Assembly: GCA_041287865.1 (NCBI GenBank)
Contig: JBGGMV010000064.1
Location: 1-64,000, forward strand
Source of the DNA: JAPWJZ01 sp041287865
GTDB lineage: Bacteria; Pseudomonadota; Alphaproteobacteria; Micavibrionales; UBA2020
Length of the DNA stretch: 64,000 bases
Direction of reading: 5' to 3'
A program made the position numbers and the translations under genes. Shown piece by piece: positions 1 to 7,688 of the stretch (position 1 is the stretch's first letter; every line of letters starts with the position of its first letter). The notes under the pieces were generated by a model. It was not told the DNA's origin and ran no database searches. It was given only the letters and a program-made list of their open reading frames with translations.

Positions 1-240
1 GCCGGTCAGCAGCAACAGGCAATGCAGCAGCGTGAGAAAGTAGAGCATTTGCGTCAGGGGAAATTTCTTGCGCGTCACCATCAGCAGCGGCAGCACGATC
101 ATGACGGGGGCTGCCTCCATGAACCATGTGAACATGTCATGGGGCTGATAGATTGACCATCCCGCAACAGCGAGGATCAGGAAGAGGTAACAGGTTTCGG
201 GCTTGAGCGTTTTTTGCGTCATCTTTTCCGTCTTTGCCAT
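1..240 (-). CDS. DUF2238 (YjdF-like) inner-membrane protein, N-terminal part
   Basis: Eighty codons of a minus-strand gene that runs off the left edge of the window. The start is ATG at 240, with a second in-frame ATG at 222. Two hydrophobic segments are visible, around residues 18-27 and 40-48. Between and after them come a WFMEAAPVMI stretch and a KKFPLTQMLY stretch followed by LHCLLLLTG. This matches the opening of the DUF2238/YjdF family of integral membrane proteins, whose function is unknown. It lies just past the terminator of the tRNA gene, so it needs its own promoter or read-through. The rest of the protein cannot be seen. Confidence 0.72.
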   Translation of the reverse strand, partial: MAKTEKMTQKTLKPETCYLFLILAVAGWSIYQPHDMFTWFMEAAPVMIVLPLLMVTRKKFPLTQMLYFLTLLHCLLLLTG

Positions 241-270
241 TAAAAAAGCCCCGCAAGGGGGCTTTTTTAA
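241..270 (-). terminator. Rho-independent terminator of tRNA-Ser
   Basis: The arms AAAAAAGCCCC and GGGGCTTTTTT surround a short GCAAG loop and start one base past the encoded CCA of the tRNA. The A and T flanks make it usable in both directions, but its position fits termination of the minus-strand tRNA transcript. Confidence 0.85.
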
Positions 271-364
271 TGGCGGAGACGCAGGGATTCGAACCCTGGA
301 TACAGGCTAACACCCGTATAACGGTTTAGCAAACCGCCGCCTTCAGCCACTCGGCCACGTCTCC
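271..364 (-). tRNA. tRNA-Ser (anticodon GCT)
   Basis: The minus strand reads as a class II tRNA. The acceptor stem GGAGACG (364-358) pairs with CGTCTCC (281-275), followed by discriminator G and an encoded CCA at 273-271. The anticodon loop is TTTGCTAAA, giving anticodon GCT for AGC/AGU serine codons. A long variable arm precedes the T loop GGTTCGAATCC. The length is 94 nt including CCA. A sigma70-like promoter lies upstream and a terminator directly downstream, so this is a single-gene transcription unit. Confidence 0.97.
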
Positions 365-382
365 GTCGAAGGCAATTGGCAC

Positions 383-411
383 ATAATATATAGATGCGCC
401 GCAGAATCCAA
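383..411 (-). promoter_or_regulatory. sigma70-type promoter of tRNA-Ser
   Basis: On the minus strand, TTGGAT (411-406) and TATTAT (388-383) are separated by exactly 17 bases. The predicted transcript start near 376 is about 12 bases before the mature tRNA end. Confidence 0.7.
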
Positions 412-466
412 GATTCTTATAAAGCTTGTTTATCGTTTGATTCCAATGGTTAACGGCAAAACGCCT

Positions 467-1276
467 TTAAAGATCCGTCATCGCCCGCATATTGGCGAGG
501 ATATTCGAGGGGTTCAGGCTGCCGAAAACAAGGCTGGTGACGCCGGGTGTGCCCACCACATAGCGAATGTTTTCGCCAAGATCGCCGAGGTCGCCGACAT
601 GGCCGGAGGCCAGGCCTTTTTTCACCAGCACCGGCTTGCCCAGTTCGTTGGCATAGGCGATGACATCGCGTTCGTCGGTATAATTTTTGTTGTACGACAC
701 CATCACGCAGTCCGACAGCACAACGGCCATCTTGCCGCCCTCGACGGTATTGGTGGAGGCGCCGAACGCGCCGATCTTGCCTTCGGATTTCAGGCGCGAC
801 AAGGTTTCGAGCGCATCTGTTTCACAGACGGCCTCAAGATCGTTGCGGTTGCAATGCAGCAGCACGCAATCGATGTAGTCGGTATTCAGGCGCTTCAGGC
901 TGCGCTCCACGCTCATACGCGTATGCGCGGCGGTGAAGATATATTGCGATTCACCGTCGGTGAATTCTTCGCCCGTTTTCGTGACGATAAAAAATTTATC
1001 GCGGCGCGCGCCCAGCAATTGGCCAAGGCGTTCTTCCGCCACGCCATAGGCGGGGGCGGTATCAAGCAGCGTGATGCCGCAATCGATGGCAAGATCGAGC
1101 AGCGATTCAATTTCGCTGTCGGTCGGCAGGGCGAAGCCTTCGCCGCCCGGATACTTTACTTTTTGATTGCGGCCGAATTTGACGGTGCCGAGGCCCAGCG
1201 GGCTGACCTCTTTCCACGAGAAGCGGCCGGCGGGCAGTTCCTGTCTTACTCTCGCGGTAAAGGGATTGGCAGTCAT
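467..1276 (-). CDS. Aldo/keto reductase
   Basis: A 269-residue NAD(P)H-dependent oxidoreductase of the aldo/keto reductase superfamily, cytoplasmic. The catalytic tetrad is visible: Asp72 and Tyr77 in DTAPAYG, Lys100 in VTKTGEEF and His141 in LLHCNRND. The C-terminal part includes a nucleotide-binding stretch (TPGVTSLVFGS). The family reduces aldehydes and ketones on a TIM barrel; the substrate here cannot be told. At 269 residues it is on the short side for the family. The start is ATG at 1276 with GAGGA five bases upstream. It follows the FAD oxidoreductase pair on the same strand, about 90 bp away. Confidence 0.88.
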   Translation of the reverse strand: MTANPFTARVRQELPAGRFSWKEVSPLGLGTVKFGRNQKVKYPGGEGFALPTDSEIESLLDLAIDCGITLLDTAPAYGVAEERLGQLLGARRDKFFIVTKTGEEFTDGESQYIFTAAHTRMSVERSLKRLNTDYIDCVLLHCNRNDLEAVCETDALETLSRLKSEGKIGAFGASTNTVEGGKMAVVLSDCVMVSYNKNYTDERDVIAYANELGKPVLVKKGLASGHVGDLGDLGENIRYVVGTPGVTSLVFGSLNPSNILANMRAMTDL

Positions 1277-1369
1277 GATGATCCTCGGATTCTTTATGCG
1301 GGTGACACTAGCCTATTATTTTCCGAAAATCCAGCCCATGGCTAATTTAATTTATTATGAAAATTAACT

Positions 1370-2542
1370 TTACGCCAGCTTCTTCCATTCCGCCACTTCC
1401 CAAGGGTAGGAACCGATGGTGGCAGAGGGCAATTTGGGCGGCGCGCGGTCTTTGCCTGCCGGCTGGATATCCTTGTCCTTCAGCCAGTCGAAGACGTGAT
1501 CGGAGAGCGCAGGCGCGAAGGTCAGCTTCGACGGCCATGCCAGCAGGATTCGCCCCCGCTGGTGGATAAAGGGGCCGGGCGGCAAATCGCCTTTCTCGTC
1601 GAAAGGTTCGGCGCGGTCGCCGTACCATGTCGCCCATTCCTTGGTGTCCCATTCCACTTCGGGGAAAATTTCCGTCATTTCTTTTTTTGCGTGGGCGAGG
1701 GCCGCGGCTTCGTCCATCTTCGCGCCCTCCTCCGCAACCGCGCCGCCCAGATACCAGACATATTCATTTCGCGCGATGGCATGGCTTGTCACCGTCACGC
1801 GCGGCTTGGGCGCGCCGACGATACCGTGGCCATACAAGGCATAGGGCAAGGTGCGCACCATGATCTGGCGAAGCGGGCGACGCTGGGTCTGCTTTTCCTG
1901 CACCTTCATCAGCTTCAGCGCGGTTTCGTTGCCGGTGCCGGCGGTGAAGATCACCAGTTGCGCGCGGAGCGCTTCGCCCGCCACAGCCACCTGCCCGTCG
2001 GGCAGCACTTCCGTCGCCTCGCCCTGCAGGATGCGGCCCTTCAGGTTTTTTGTCAGCGCGACCAGCAGCGAGCGTACATCAATGACTTTTTCCGGCAGCT
2101 GATAAACAGGGCCCTTGAATTTTTTCTTGAGCTTCAGGATTTCGGGATAGTCATCTGCCTTCATCTTTTTCGTGGCAGCATTGACCATCTTCGCCGCACC
2201 CAGCACGGCGGCTTGCGACAGGGCGGAACCGGCGGGCCACATGATCTGGTCTTGCGACAACACCTGCACGCCGGTCAGGTCAATCTCGCCCCAGCCCTCG
2301 AGACTCGAATCCCAGCGCTCGGGCATCTTGGCGATCGATGACGCATGTTTGGTCATCGCGCCCTGCAACACGTATTTCTGCCCGCCGTGGATCATGCCCT
2401 GGGACGCCAGCGTCTGGCCCGCGCCCAGCTTGTCCTTTTCGATGACGATGATGTTATAACCCGCGCGTTTCAGCGTATTGGCGAGCCAGAGCCCCGCCAC
2501 GCCGCCGCCGAAGATAATCATGTCGTAATGATACGTCGTCAT
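1370..2542 (-). CDS. FAD-dependent oxidoreductase (DAO/glycine-oxidase-like fold)
   Basis: A 390-residue flavoprotein. The N terminus has the dinucleotide-binding motif (IIFGGGVAGLWLA, then VIEKDKLGAGQT) typical of the DAO/GlpD-like FAD oxidoreductase superfamily. A second FAD-contacting strand is LVIFTAGTGNETALKL near residue 200. There is no signal peptide. The start ATG (2542) overlaps the end of the transporter-like gene by 4 bases, so the two are translationally coupled and may act in one pathway, with transport followed by oxidation of a small molecule. The substrate is unknown. Confidence 0.72.
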   Translation of the reverse strand: MTTYHYDMIIFGGGVAGLWLANTLKRAGYNIIVIEKDKLGAGQTLASQGMIHGGQKYVLQGAMTKHASSIAKMPERWDSSLEGWGEIDLTGVQVLSQDQIMWPAGSALSQAAVLGAAKMVNAATKKMKADDYPEILKLKKKFKGPVYQLPEKVIDVRSLLVALTKNLKGRILQGEATEVLPDGQVAVAGEALRAQLVIFTAGTGNETALKLMKVQEKQTQRRPLRQIMVRTLPYALYGHGIVGAPKPRVTVTSHAIARNEYVWYLGGAVAEEGAKMDEAAALAHAKKEMTEIFPEVEWDTKEWATWYGDRAEPFDEKGDLPPGPFIHQRGRILLAWPSKLTFAPALSDHVFDWLKDKDIQPAGKDRAPPKLPSATIGSYPWEVAEWKKLA

Positions 2543-3456
2543 GGCGCCGATACTACTCCATCCTCCTTGAGGAAGGGAAGCAGCTGTTCAAGAACATCCT
2601 GCGGGATAAACAGCGGCAAAGTAATGACGAAAGCGGCCAGGCCCCAGACCAGCTGTTCCCTGACCGTGCGCTCCTTCCAGATCAGCGCGCTTAAGACCAG
2701 TATCACCGGCTTGGTCATGGCCTGCACCGTCACGACGACGCTGACGGGGTTAATCTCCACCTGCTGGTAAAACTTTACTAATTCCGTCGCCGCATAAAGC
2801 ACACCCGCCATGGCGGCGGAGCGGTGGAACAGCGCTGCCTTGAAGTTTTCGGGGGCACGGAAGTTCCAGATGCAGGCGACAACAAAGACGACCGCATAGG
2901 TCAGGATCACCAGCGCATACCAGTTGGTGGCCTTGGTTAGCACAAGGTCGGTAGTCGACAACAAGGTCGAGAGCAGTACCAGCTTGGCATAGGCGATGCG
3001 GGAGGGACGATCGAGCGACGACAAATGGCCTTTAAAAAAGAACGCTGCCGCCAGCGCGCAGAGGCCGAGACCCGCGAACATCTCGTGGAATTTCAGTTTC
3101 TCGCCAAAAAATGAATTGCTGACCGTGATAAGGCCAACGGCAAGCGGAGTCACATAATGGCGGGATGACAGGCTGACCTTCATCAGCTGCTGGCTAACGA
3201 CGAAAAGGTAGCAGAGCGCGAGCCCCTTCACCGTCACCAGCGCCAGCAGCCAGGGCGCTTCGACGAACTTGTCCCAGCCTTTTATCCACAGGTGGCCGTA
3301 GTGGGGCGAGACGGCGGCCGCGCCCAGCAGCGTCCAGATGCTGATAAAAAGCGGCGCGGTGCGGTGGTCTAGCTTGACGCTGCAGAGCTTCAGCGTGACA
3401 AGATGCCCGATGGTCAGGAAAAACAGCAGGGCCAGCAGGAAATGCGCCTGATCCAT
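2539..3456 (-). CDS. DMT/EamA-like membrane transporter
   Basis: A 305-residue polytopic membrane protein with about ten hydrophobic segments spread over its whole length, in two halves of similar layout. Length and segment count fit the drug/metabolite transporter superfamily (EamA-like). A charged, conserved-looking stretch (SNSFFGEKLKFHEMFAG) sits near the end of the first half, where EamA proteins usually have a Glu-Lys turn; IWKERTVREQLVWG is the equivalent in the second half. The start is ATG at 3456. The FAD oxidoreductase follows with an ATGA-type overlap. The transported compound is unknown. Confidence 0.65.
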   Translation of the reverse strand: MDQAHFLLALLFFLTIGHLVTLKLCSVKLDHRTAPLFISIWTLLGAAAVSPHYGHLWIKGWDKFVEAPWLLALVTVKGLALCYLFVVSQQLMKVSLSSRHYVTPLAVGLITVSNSFFGEKLKFHEMFAGLGLCALAAAFFFKGHLSSLDRPSRIAYAKLVLLSTLLSTTDLVLTKATNWYALVILTYAVVFVVACIWNFRAPENFKAALFHRSAAMAGVLYAATELVKFYQQVEINPVSVVVTVQAMTKPVILVLSALIWKERTVREQLVWGLAAFVITLPLFIPQDVLEQLLPFLKEDGVVSAP

Positions 3457-3545
3457 CAGCGTCTCGTTTTAATATGTAAAATACCGGGATGGGTGGTCTG
3501 CATCTCTTTGAATCCTTTCATGGATTCTAGGGCCCCACGGCTAAA

Positions 3546-3574
3546 TTGACAACCCGCCCCCGTTTTAATAGATT
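3546..3574 (+). promoter_or_regulatory. sigma70-type promoter upstream of the small-protein trio
   Basis: TTGACA (3546-3551), a 17-base spacer, then TAGATT (3569-3574). The predicted start near 3581 leaves a leader of about 60 nt. The leader contains a hairpin (GAGCCGCAT pairing with ATGCGGGCTC, 3604-3626) just before the first coding region. A perfect GAATCC/GGATTC inverted repeat lies upstream at 3510-3527. Confidence 0.65.
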
Positions 3575-3642
3575 ATGGCATTCGCTAAGCATTGATTCTA
3601 TTTGAGCCGCATGGATATGCGGGCTCTGTAAAAAATTGGGCA

Positions 3643-3948
3643 ATGAAACAGTACAAGATCACCTATCCGTTCACCTTGAAACCGTCTTCCGGCGGTTTCT
3701 GCACGACTCCGTTTGAAATCGTGCAGCAGATGGATAATGCCCAGCGCAGCGCCATGAAGAGCCTCCGCGCGTTTATCGCTGCCGAGAAGCTGCAGGACAG
3801 CGTGAAGTCCATCGTCTCGATGAAGGGCGAAATCGGCATCGCGCTGCTCTGCACTGATGAAGTTGCGGATAAGCTGCGCAGCCAGCCCTTCGTGTCCTCG
3901 GTCGAGGAAATGAACGTGCCTCCCCCCTCCCCCAAGTTCAAGCTGTAA
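3643..3948 (+). CDS. Small protein 1 of a trio, predicted alpha/beta (ferredoxin-like) fold
   Basis: A 101-residue protein of unrecognised family. ATG 3643 is preferred because the sequence before it (an in-frame TTG at 3592) overlaps the leader hairpin; the ribosome site is weak. The pattern reads strand (YKITYPFTL), long helix (about residues 24-50), strand, then GIALLCTDEVADKLRSQPFV and SSVEEM. The last part resembles the second half of inhibitor I9/subtilisin propeptide domains, and the same layout recurs in the next two genes. It has no signal peptide or membrane segment. The order of secondary structure is a reading of the sequence; the fold is inferred. Confidence 0.6.
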   Translation: MKQYKITYPFTLKPSSGGFCTTPFEIVQQMDNAQRSAMKSLRAFIAAEKLQDSVKSIVSMKGEIGIALLCTDEVADKLRSQPFVSSVEEMNVPPPSPKFKL

Positions 3949-3957
3949 GGGGAAAAC

Positions 3958-4290
3958 ATGCCTCGCAAGGAATTCAACGAAAAAGCCAAGACCTTCCTCT
4001 ACTCGATCAGCGTACGCCCGCCCTATTCGCGCCGCAAGGATTTTTCGGAGGACATCAAGGAAACCGCCGACCTCATCAAGGAACTCGCCGTCGAGGAAGG
4101 CTGCGAGAAGATGGTCAAGGTGCAGTTCGACGACGGCTCGCTCAACAAGGCCGGTATCTTTTTCATGAATGCGCCCGAGAAATTCGCGGCGAAGGTCAAG
4201 AAGCTGGACGGCGTGCAATACGTCGAAAAGCCCTCCGACCGCAAGGCTGTCCCGGCATCGCGCCGCGGATCCGGCCGCAAGCCCCGTTAA
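3958..4290 (+). CDS. Small protein 2 of a trio
   Basis: A 110-residue basic protein of unrecognised family, starting 9 bases after small protein 1 with ribosome site GGGG. The layout is again strand (FLYSISVRPP), a long acidic-basic helix (EDIKETADLIKELAVEEG), strand (KMVKVQFDDG), strand (KAGIFFMNA), helix (EKFAAKVKKL), strand (DGVQYVEKP). It ends in an Arg/Lys-rich tail (ASRRGSGRKPR) that could bind nucleic acid or membrane phosphates. The spacing implies co-transcription with both neighbours. Function is unknown. Confidence 0.6.
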   Translation: MPRKEFNEKAKTFLYSISVRPPYSRRKDFSEDIKETADLIKELAVEEGCEKMVKVQFDDGSLNKAGIFFMNAPEKFAAKVKKLDGVQYVEKPSDRKAVPASRRGSGRKPR

Positions 4291-4308
4291 CAACCGCTGG
4301 AGAATACA

Positions 4309-4665
4309 TTGGACCCGGACAGTAGTAGTAGTTTGAAGCCTTTCGAAATCACTTACGTTATGCCCGGAAACATGGCCGAAGAAACCGGCCCCAGCAAAAG
4401 CCTGAACTTCCACCGCTTCATGCGCCATGCGCGCGACTGCCACAAAAACCTGCTCGAATTCCTTTTCGCCAACGACCTGCTGAACGAAGTGGGCGCAAGC
4501 GAACTGATCGCCAACGAGCGCAAAACCCTGATCGAATGCACGGATCGCGTAGCAGAACGGCTGCGTGCGCTTCCCTACGTCGAAAGCGCGTCCGAATTCG
4601 GCATGGACGCACAGCCTACCGCAGCGACCCGCCAGCCCAAGCCGCCGGCTGCCGCCAAAGGTTAA
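4309..4665 (+). CDS. Small protein 3 of a trio
   Basis: A 118-residue protein of unrecognised family. I chose TTG at 4309 because GGAG stands 7 bases upstream; the alternative in-frame ATGs at 4360 and 4372 would cut off the first strand. It shows strand (FEITYVMPG), a long His-rich helix (FHRFMRHARDCHKNLLEFLF), strand (KTLIEC), helix (DRVAERLRAL) and strand (PYVESASEF), the same order as its two upstream neighbours. It ends in a Pro/Ala/Lys tail. Its last 4 bases overlap the end of the convergent HAD gene. Confidence 0.55.
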   Translation: MDPDSSSSLKPFEITYVMPGNMAEETGPSKSLNFHRFMRHARDCHKNLLEFLFANDLLNEVGASELIANERKTLIECTDRVAERLRALPYVESASEFGMDAQPTAATRQPKPPAAAKG

Positions 4666-5339
4666 CCCAGCAGCTTCTTGACCGCCGGCACGATGTTCTT
4701 GAAATGCGTGTCCACGATATGGTGCGCGCCAGCGCCTTCCAGATGAAGGACGGGGTGCATGCCCCAGGCTACGCCAATGGTATGCGTATTCGCCGCACGC
4801 CCCATGCGCACATCCATGGTCGTATCGCCCACCATGACGGTACGGTCAGGTTTAAAGCTCAGCTCCTTCATCACCGAAATCAGCATATCGGGTTCAGGCT
4901 TTTCTCTCTCCTTACGACGCGCGATGTCGTCCCAGGTGCGGTGCGCTGAGAAGACGTTCTTGATCTTGTGGTAATCCAGCAGATGCAACAGCGGCGCCTC
5001 GGGCTTGGAGGTGACGATGGCCAGCGTATGACCGTTGTCTTTCAGCGTCAGCAGCACTTCTTCGACGCTTTCAAACAGCGACGGCGTGCGTTCAGGATCA
5101 CCCGACATCGACCATTCGTCCATCTGGTTGAAGACGGTGATCAGGTGCGCGACCTGTTCCTCGCGGGAAACGCCCCACTTGAAATCATGCGCATGCGGAT
5201 CGCTATATCCATGCCGTATCGCTTCGTAAAAAGGCTCGGGCAACCCGTTCAGCTTCGAATAGTCGCGAATGGATTTTTCGAACAGCGTATAGCTGTCCAG
5301 AAAAGTGCCGTCGACGTCAAAAACAACCAGACCGCTCAT
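4662..5339 (-). CDS. HAD-superfamily phosphatase (phosphoglycolate-phosphatase-like)
   Basis: A 225-residue cytoplasmic hydrolase with the HAD motifs in order: motif I DVDGT with a following Asp-Ser (residues 8-16), motif II VTSKP, a Lys in the KPEPDM segment, and motif IV MVGDTTMDVRMG. A helical cap lies between motifs I and II, as in phosphoglycolate phosphatase and beta-phosphoglucomutase relatives. The substrate cannot be read from the sequence. The ATG (5339) overlaps the TGA of the sulfotransferase as ATGA, so it is the last gene of a coupled series TerD-TerD-sulfotransferase-HAD. Confidence 0.85.
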   Translation of the reverse strand: MSGLVVFDVDGTFLDSYTLFEKSIRDYSKLNGLPEPFYEAIRHGYSDPHAHDFKWGVSREEQVAHLITVFNQMDEWSMSGDPERTPSLFESVEEVLLTLKDNGHTLAIVTSKPEAPLLHLLDYHKIKNVFSAHRTWDDIARRKEREKPEPDMLISVMKELSFKPDRTVMVGDTTMDVRMGRAANTHTIGVAWGMHPVLHLEGAGAHHIVDTHFKNIVPAVKKLLG

Positions 5340-6157
5340 GCCGCTTTCGCCTCCGGCGTTAAATAACCATAGCCGAAATCATGCTTCAGATACTGGCGGC
5401 AGACAGCGCGGAAGAAAGCTTCGTTTTCCGGCGTGAAGTAGCTTTCCAGCGGCGCGCGTTTTTCGGTGCGCACCACCGTCGTCGTTATATCGGGGTTCGG
5501 TTTCTCCGCCATCTTTTCCTTGCTGCTTTCGGCAATCGCGTGGGCGGCGATATCATCCGTCAGGCCCTGGATGCCAAAGAAACCGCATACAGCGTGCAAA
5601 GCTGCCGCAGGATCTTTCTTGACGTCTTCATAGCGCAGCGGCATGACGGAGGAAGGTTTCTTCTCCAGCACACGGCCCCATTCGTTCATGAAGCGGATGC
5701 GCGACCAGATATCGCTGTGGAAGGTTTTCTGGTGCACGTCGCCGCGAAGATAGGTCGAGAAATCCGCGCCCTTGTAGTCGCCCTTGAAGCGGTCATAGTG
5801 CGACACCAGCGATTCTTTCAAATCACGCACCAGCACAAGGTATTTGGGGAAGTGCAGGCCCGGCACCTTTAGAGTCAGCGCATGCGGATAGCCGTGAGAG
5901 TGCACGATCTGCGGGATGTTTTTGTAGGCCGGCGGCGTCTTGGTATGGCCGATAATGCTATCGTCCTGTATATGCGCCATAGGCGGCAGGTTATAAAGCT
6001 TGATCAGCACATGCGAGAGCATGTTCTTAATCCAGTGGCTGCCCGATTGCTGCATGGAAACGATATGCCCGTCGAAATTACGGTGCGTCAGCAGGCTGGC
6101 ATTCGTCCAGCGCCGGTTAAGCGTGTAGAGACGGAAGGATACTTCCTCCATATTCAT
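5336..6157 (-). CDS. Sulfotransferase family protein
   Basis: A 273-residue predicted PAPS-dependent sulfotransferase. The start is ATG at 6157, which forms an ATGA overlap with the upstream TerD gene; a longer frame (to 6247) would lie inside that gene. The 5'-phosphosulfate loop appears as MQQSGSHWIKNML near residue 35, with Gly-Ser-His replacing the usual Gly-Thr-Thr. The 3'-phosphate-binding segment appears as LVRDLKESLVSHYDRFK near residue 125. A later R-x-E motif (PLRYEDVKKDP) also fits the family. There is no signal peptide, so it is likely cytosolic. The acceptor is unknown; the TerD and HAD neighbours are unusual company for this family. Confidence 0.8.
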   Translation of the reverse strand: MNMEEVSFRLYTLNRRWTNASLLTHRNFDGHIVSMQQSGSHWIKNMLSHVLIKLYNLPPMAHIQDDSIIGHTKTPPAYKNIPQIVHSHGYPHALTLKVPGLHFPKYLVLVRDLKESLVSHYDRFKGDYKGADFSTYLRGDVHQKTFHSDIWSRIRFMNEWGRVLEKKPSSVMPLRYEDVKKDPAAALHAVCGFFGIQGLTDDIAAHAIAESSKEKMAEKPNPDITTTVVRTEKRAPLESYFTPENEAFFRAVCRQYLKHDFGYGYLTPEAKAA

Positions 6158-6909
6158 CCCGCGCTCTTCGTCCATTCGATGGCGGGCAGCATCAGGCTCC
6201 AGTCGACGGTGCGGCCGGTGAAGCTGTCGATATTGCGGAAGGCCCATTGGTCGCCCTCGCGCGTCACGCAGCAGAAGACGTAGCCGAAGGAATTGGCCGG
6301 CGGCTGCGCTTTTTCGGCGATGTGATTTTCAAGCGCATTCGTGTTCGACGCGCTGTCGGCAAGGCGGATGATGCCTTCGGGAATGTCCGACATGGCGTTA
6401 CTGTTGGCGCTTTTCACCACGAAGATAAAGTTGTGGTAATCGGGCGGCAGGCCCCGCGTTTCCACAAAAATCTGCTCGGCGTCGTTGCCTTGCTTGCCCT
6501 GCTGGTTTTCACCGCTGTGGTAGATTTTCTGCGAAGGATCGATCAGCACGCCCACCTTGGGCCCGATAACCTGATAGAGCTGCATATTGCGGTCGAAGAT
6601 ATAGCAGTAAAGGTCAAGGTCGTGCCCGTCGGACGGATTGGCTGCATTTTCGGATTTCGGCGCAGCCGCTTTTTGCGGCAGCAGGCCCACGATCCCCTGC
6701 ACCAGAACCTGCCCGATATAGACGGGCAGCTTGAGGAAATAGAGGTTATCGTAGTTCCCGTTTTCGTCCTTAAGGTGCGGCACTTCGATTTTTTTGCGCT
6801 TCCTGCCGTCCTTGGGCGCCCAGGACAGGCCGACCAGAAACCGCGAGGGGCCGTCGGTGGAAAGCTGCAGGGGCGCCGTTTTACCTTTGGCGGGTCCGAT
6901 ATGCGTCAT
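6154..6909 (-). CDS. TerD-family protein with hydrophobic insert (second copy)
   Basis: A 251-residue protein. ATG 6909 is chosen because it stands 2 bases after the stop of the upstream TerD gene. TerD features: the opening strand FLVGLSWAPK (24-33), the calcium-site core HDLDLYCYIFD (96-106), KIYHSGENQQGKQGNDAEQIFV (128-149, given here as range and key Asp/Glu residues), and IRLADS (181-186). A segment of about 60 residues is inserted between the first strand and the DLDL core. It contains a hydrophobic stretch (about 57-77) that could lie in or on a membrane. TerD proteins bind calcium and belong to tellurite- and stress-resistance systems. The closest relative in the window is the next upstream gene. 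Confidence 0.82.
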   Translation of the reverse strand: MTHIGPAKGKTAPLQLSTDGPSRFLVGLSWAPKDGRKRKKIEVPHLKDENGNYDNLYFLKLPVYIGQVLVQGIVGLLPQKAAAPKSENAANPSDGHDLDLYCYIFDRNMQLYQVIGPKVGVLIDPSQKIYHSGENQQGKQGNDAEQIFVETRGLPPDYHNFIFVVKSANSNAMSDIPEGIIRLADSASNTNALENHIAEKAQPPANSFGYVFCCVTREGDQWAFRNIDSFTGRTVDWSLMLPAIEWTKSAG

Positions 6910-6911
6910 GG

Positions 6912-7685
6912 TCAGGCTGCCTTTATGGCGGGCAGCGTGGGCAGGTATTCTTCCCACTTCACGCCGTCATCGGTAAATTCGTCGATATTTTCGAAGCTCC
7001 AGCCCTCGCCGTCGCGCGACACGCGGCAGAAGACATAGTTGAACATTTTCGGCATGCCTTCGGGCGGAGCGAGGCTGTTTTGCAGCGTCGCCACCTCGGT
7101 CTTGCTGTCGGCAAGGCGGATGCTGGCGTTCTTGAATTCCGCCATGCTGAACTTGCAGTCGCTTTTCACAACGAAATAAATGTGGTGATAGTCGGCCGGC
7201 AGCCCGCGTGTTTCGACGAATAATTTCTCGTCATCGCCGCCACCGCCACCGCCCTGATTGTCGCCCGAATGGTAAACGCGCTTGCTGGAATCAATCAGCT
7301 CGCCGTCTTCAACGCCCACGATGGTTTTCAGGTTGAAATCGGCATCGTAAATATAGCAGTCGAGATCAAGGTCATACTGGTTCGCGTTCACGTCGCGGCC
7401 CTCGGCGTCATCGTCCTTCTTCAGCGTCGCCTGATGCATATCGTTTGTGATCTGCTTGATGATCGTCAGGAACAGGACGCGGAGGAATTCGAAAGGCATC
7501 ATCAGGGCATGCAGGATGCCGCTGCTGGCGCTACCCTTGCGCGGCCCCTTGGAGACATTGACGTCCAGCTTCGGCGCTTCACGCGGGTCCCACGACAGGC
7601 CCACCAGATAGCGCTGTGCGCCTTCCTTGGAGATAACGAAGGGAACAGGCGGCGTGCCGGGCCTGGGGCCTTTGAGCGTGGGCAT
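6912..7685 (-). CDS. TerD-family protein with hydrophobic insert (first copy)
   Basis: A 257-residue TerD-domain protein. The opening strand is YLVGLSWDPR (26-35), the core is DLDLDCYIYDAD (105-116), and the acidic loop is YHSGDN-(Gly)6-DDE (138-153). FVETRGLPADYHH and IRLADS are shared almost exactly with the neighbouring paralogue. A roughly 70-residue insert before the DLDL core holds a hydrophobic helix (about 57-79). The start ATG (7685) has a very strong site, GGAGGAG, built into the last codons of gatB, which ends 3 bases upstream. The gene therefore appears to be transcribed with gatCAB. Confidence 0.85.
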   Translation of the reverse strand: MPTLKGPRPGTPPVPFVISKEGAQRYLVGLSWDPREAPKLDVNVSKGPRKGSASSGILHALMMPFEFLRVLFLTIIKQITNDMHQATLKKDDDAEGRDVNANQYDLDLDCYIYDADFNLKTIVGVEDGELIDSSKRVYHSGDNQGGGGGGDDEKLFVETRGLPADYHHIYFVVKSDCKFSMAEFKNASIRLADSKTEVATLQNSLAPPEGMPKMFNYVFCRVSRDGEGWSFENIDEFTDDGVKWEEYLPTLPAIKAA

Positions 7686-7688
7686 CTA

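Noticed and set aside
437..1345. 302-codon plus-strand frame at the left end
   Set aside because: It overlaps the aldo/keto reductase, whose catalytic tetrad is complete on the other strand.
6158..6247. N-terminal extension of the sulfotransferase frame
   Set aside because: It is inside the TerD gene in another frame, while ATG 6157 forms a clean ATGA coupling.
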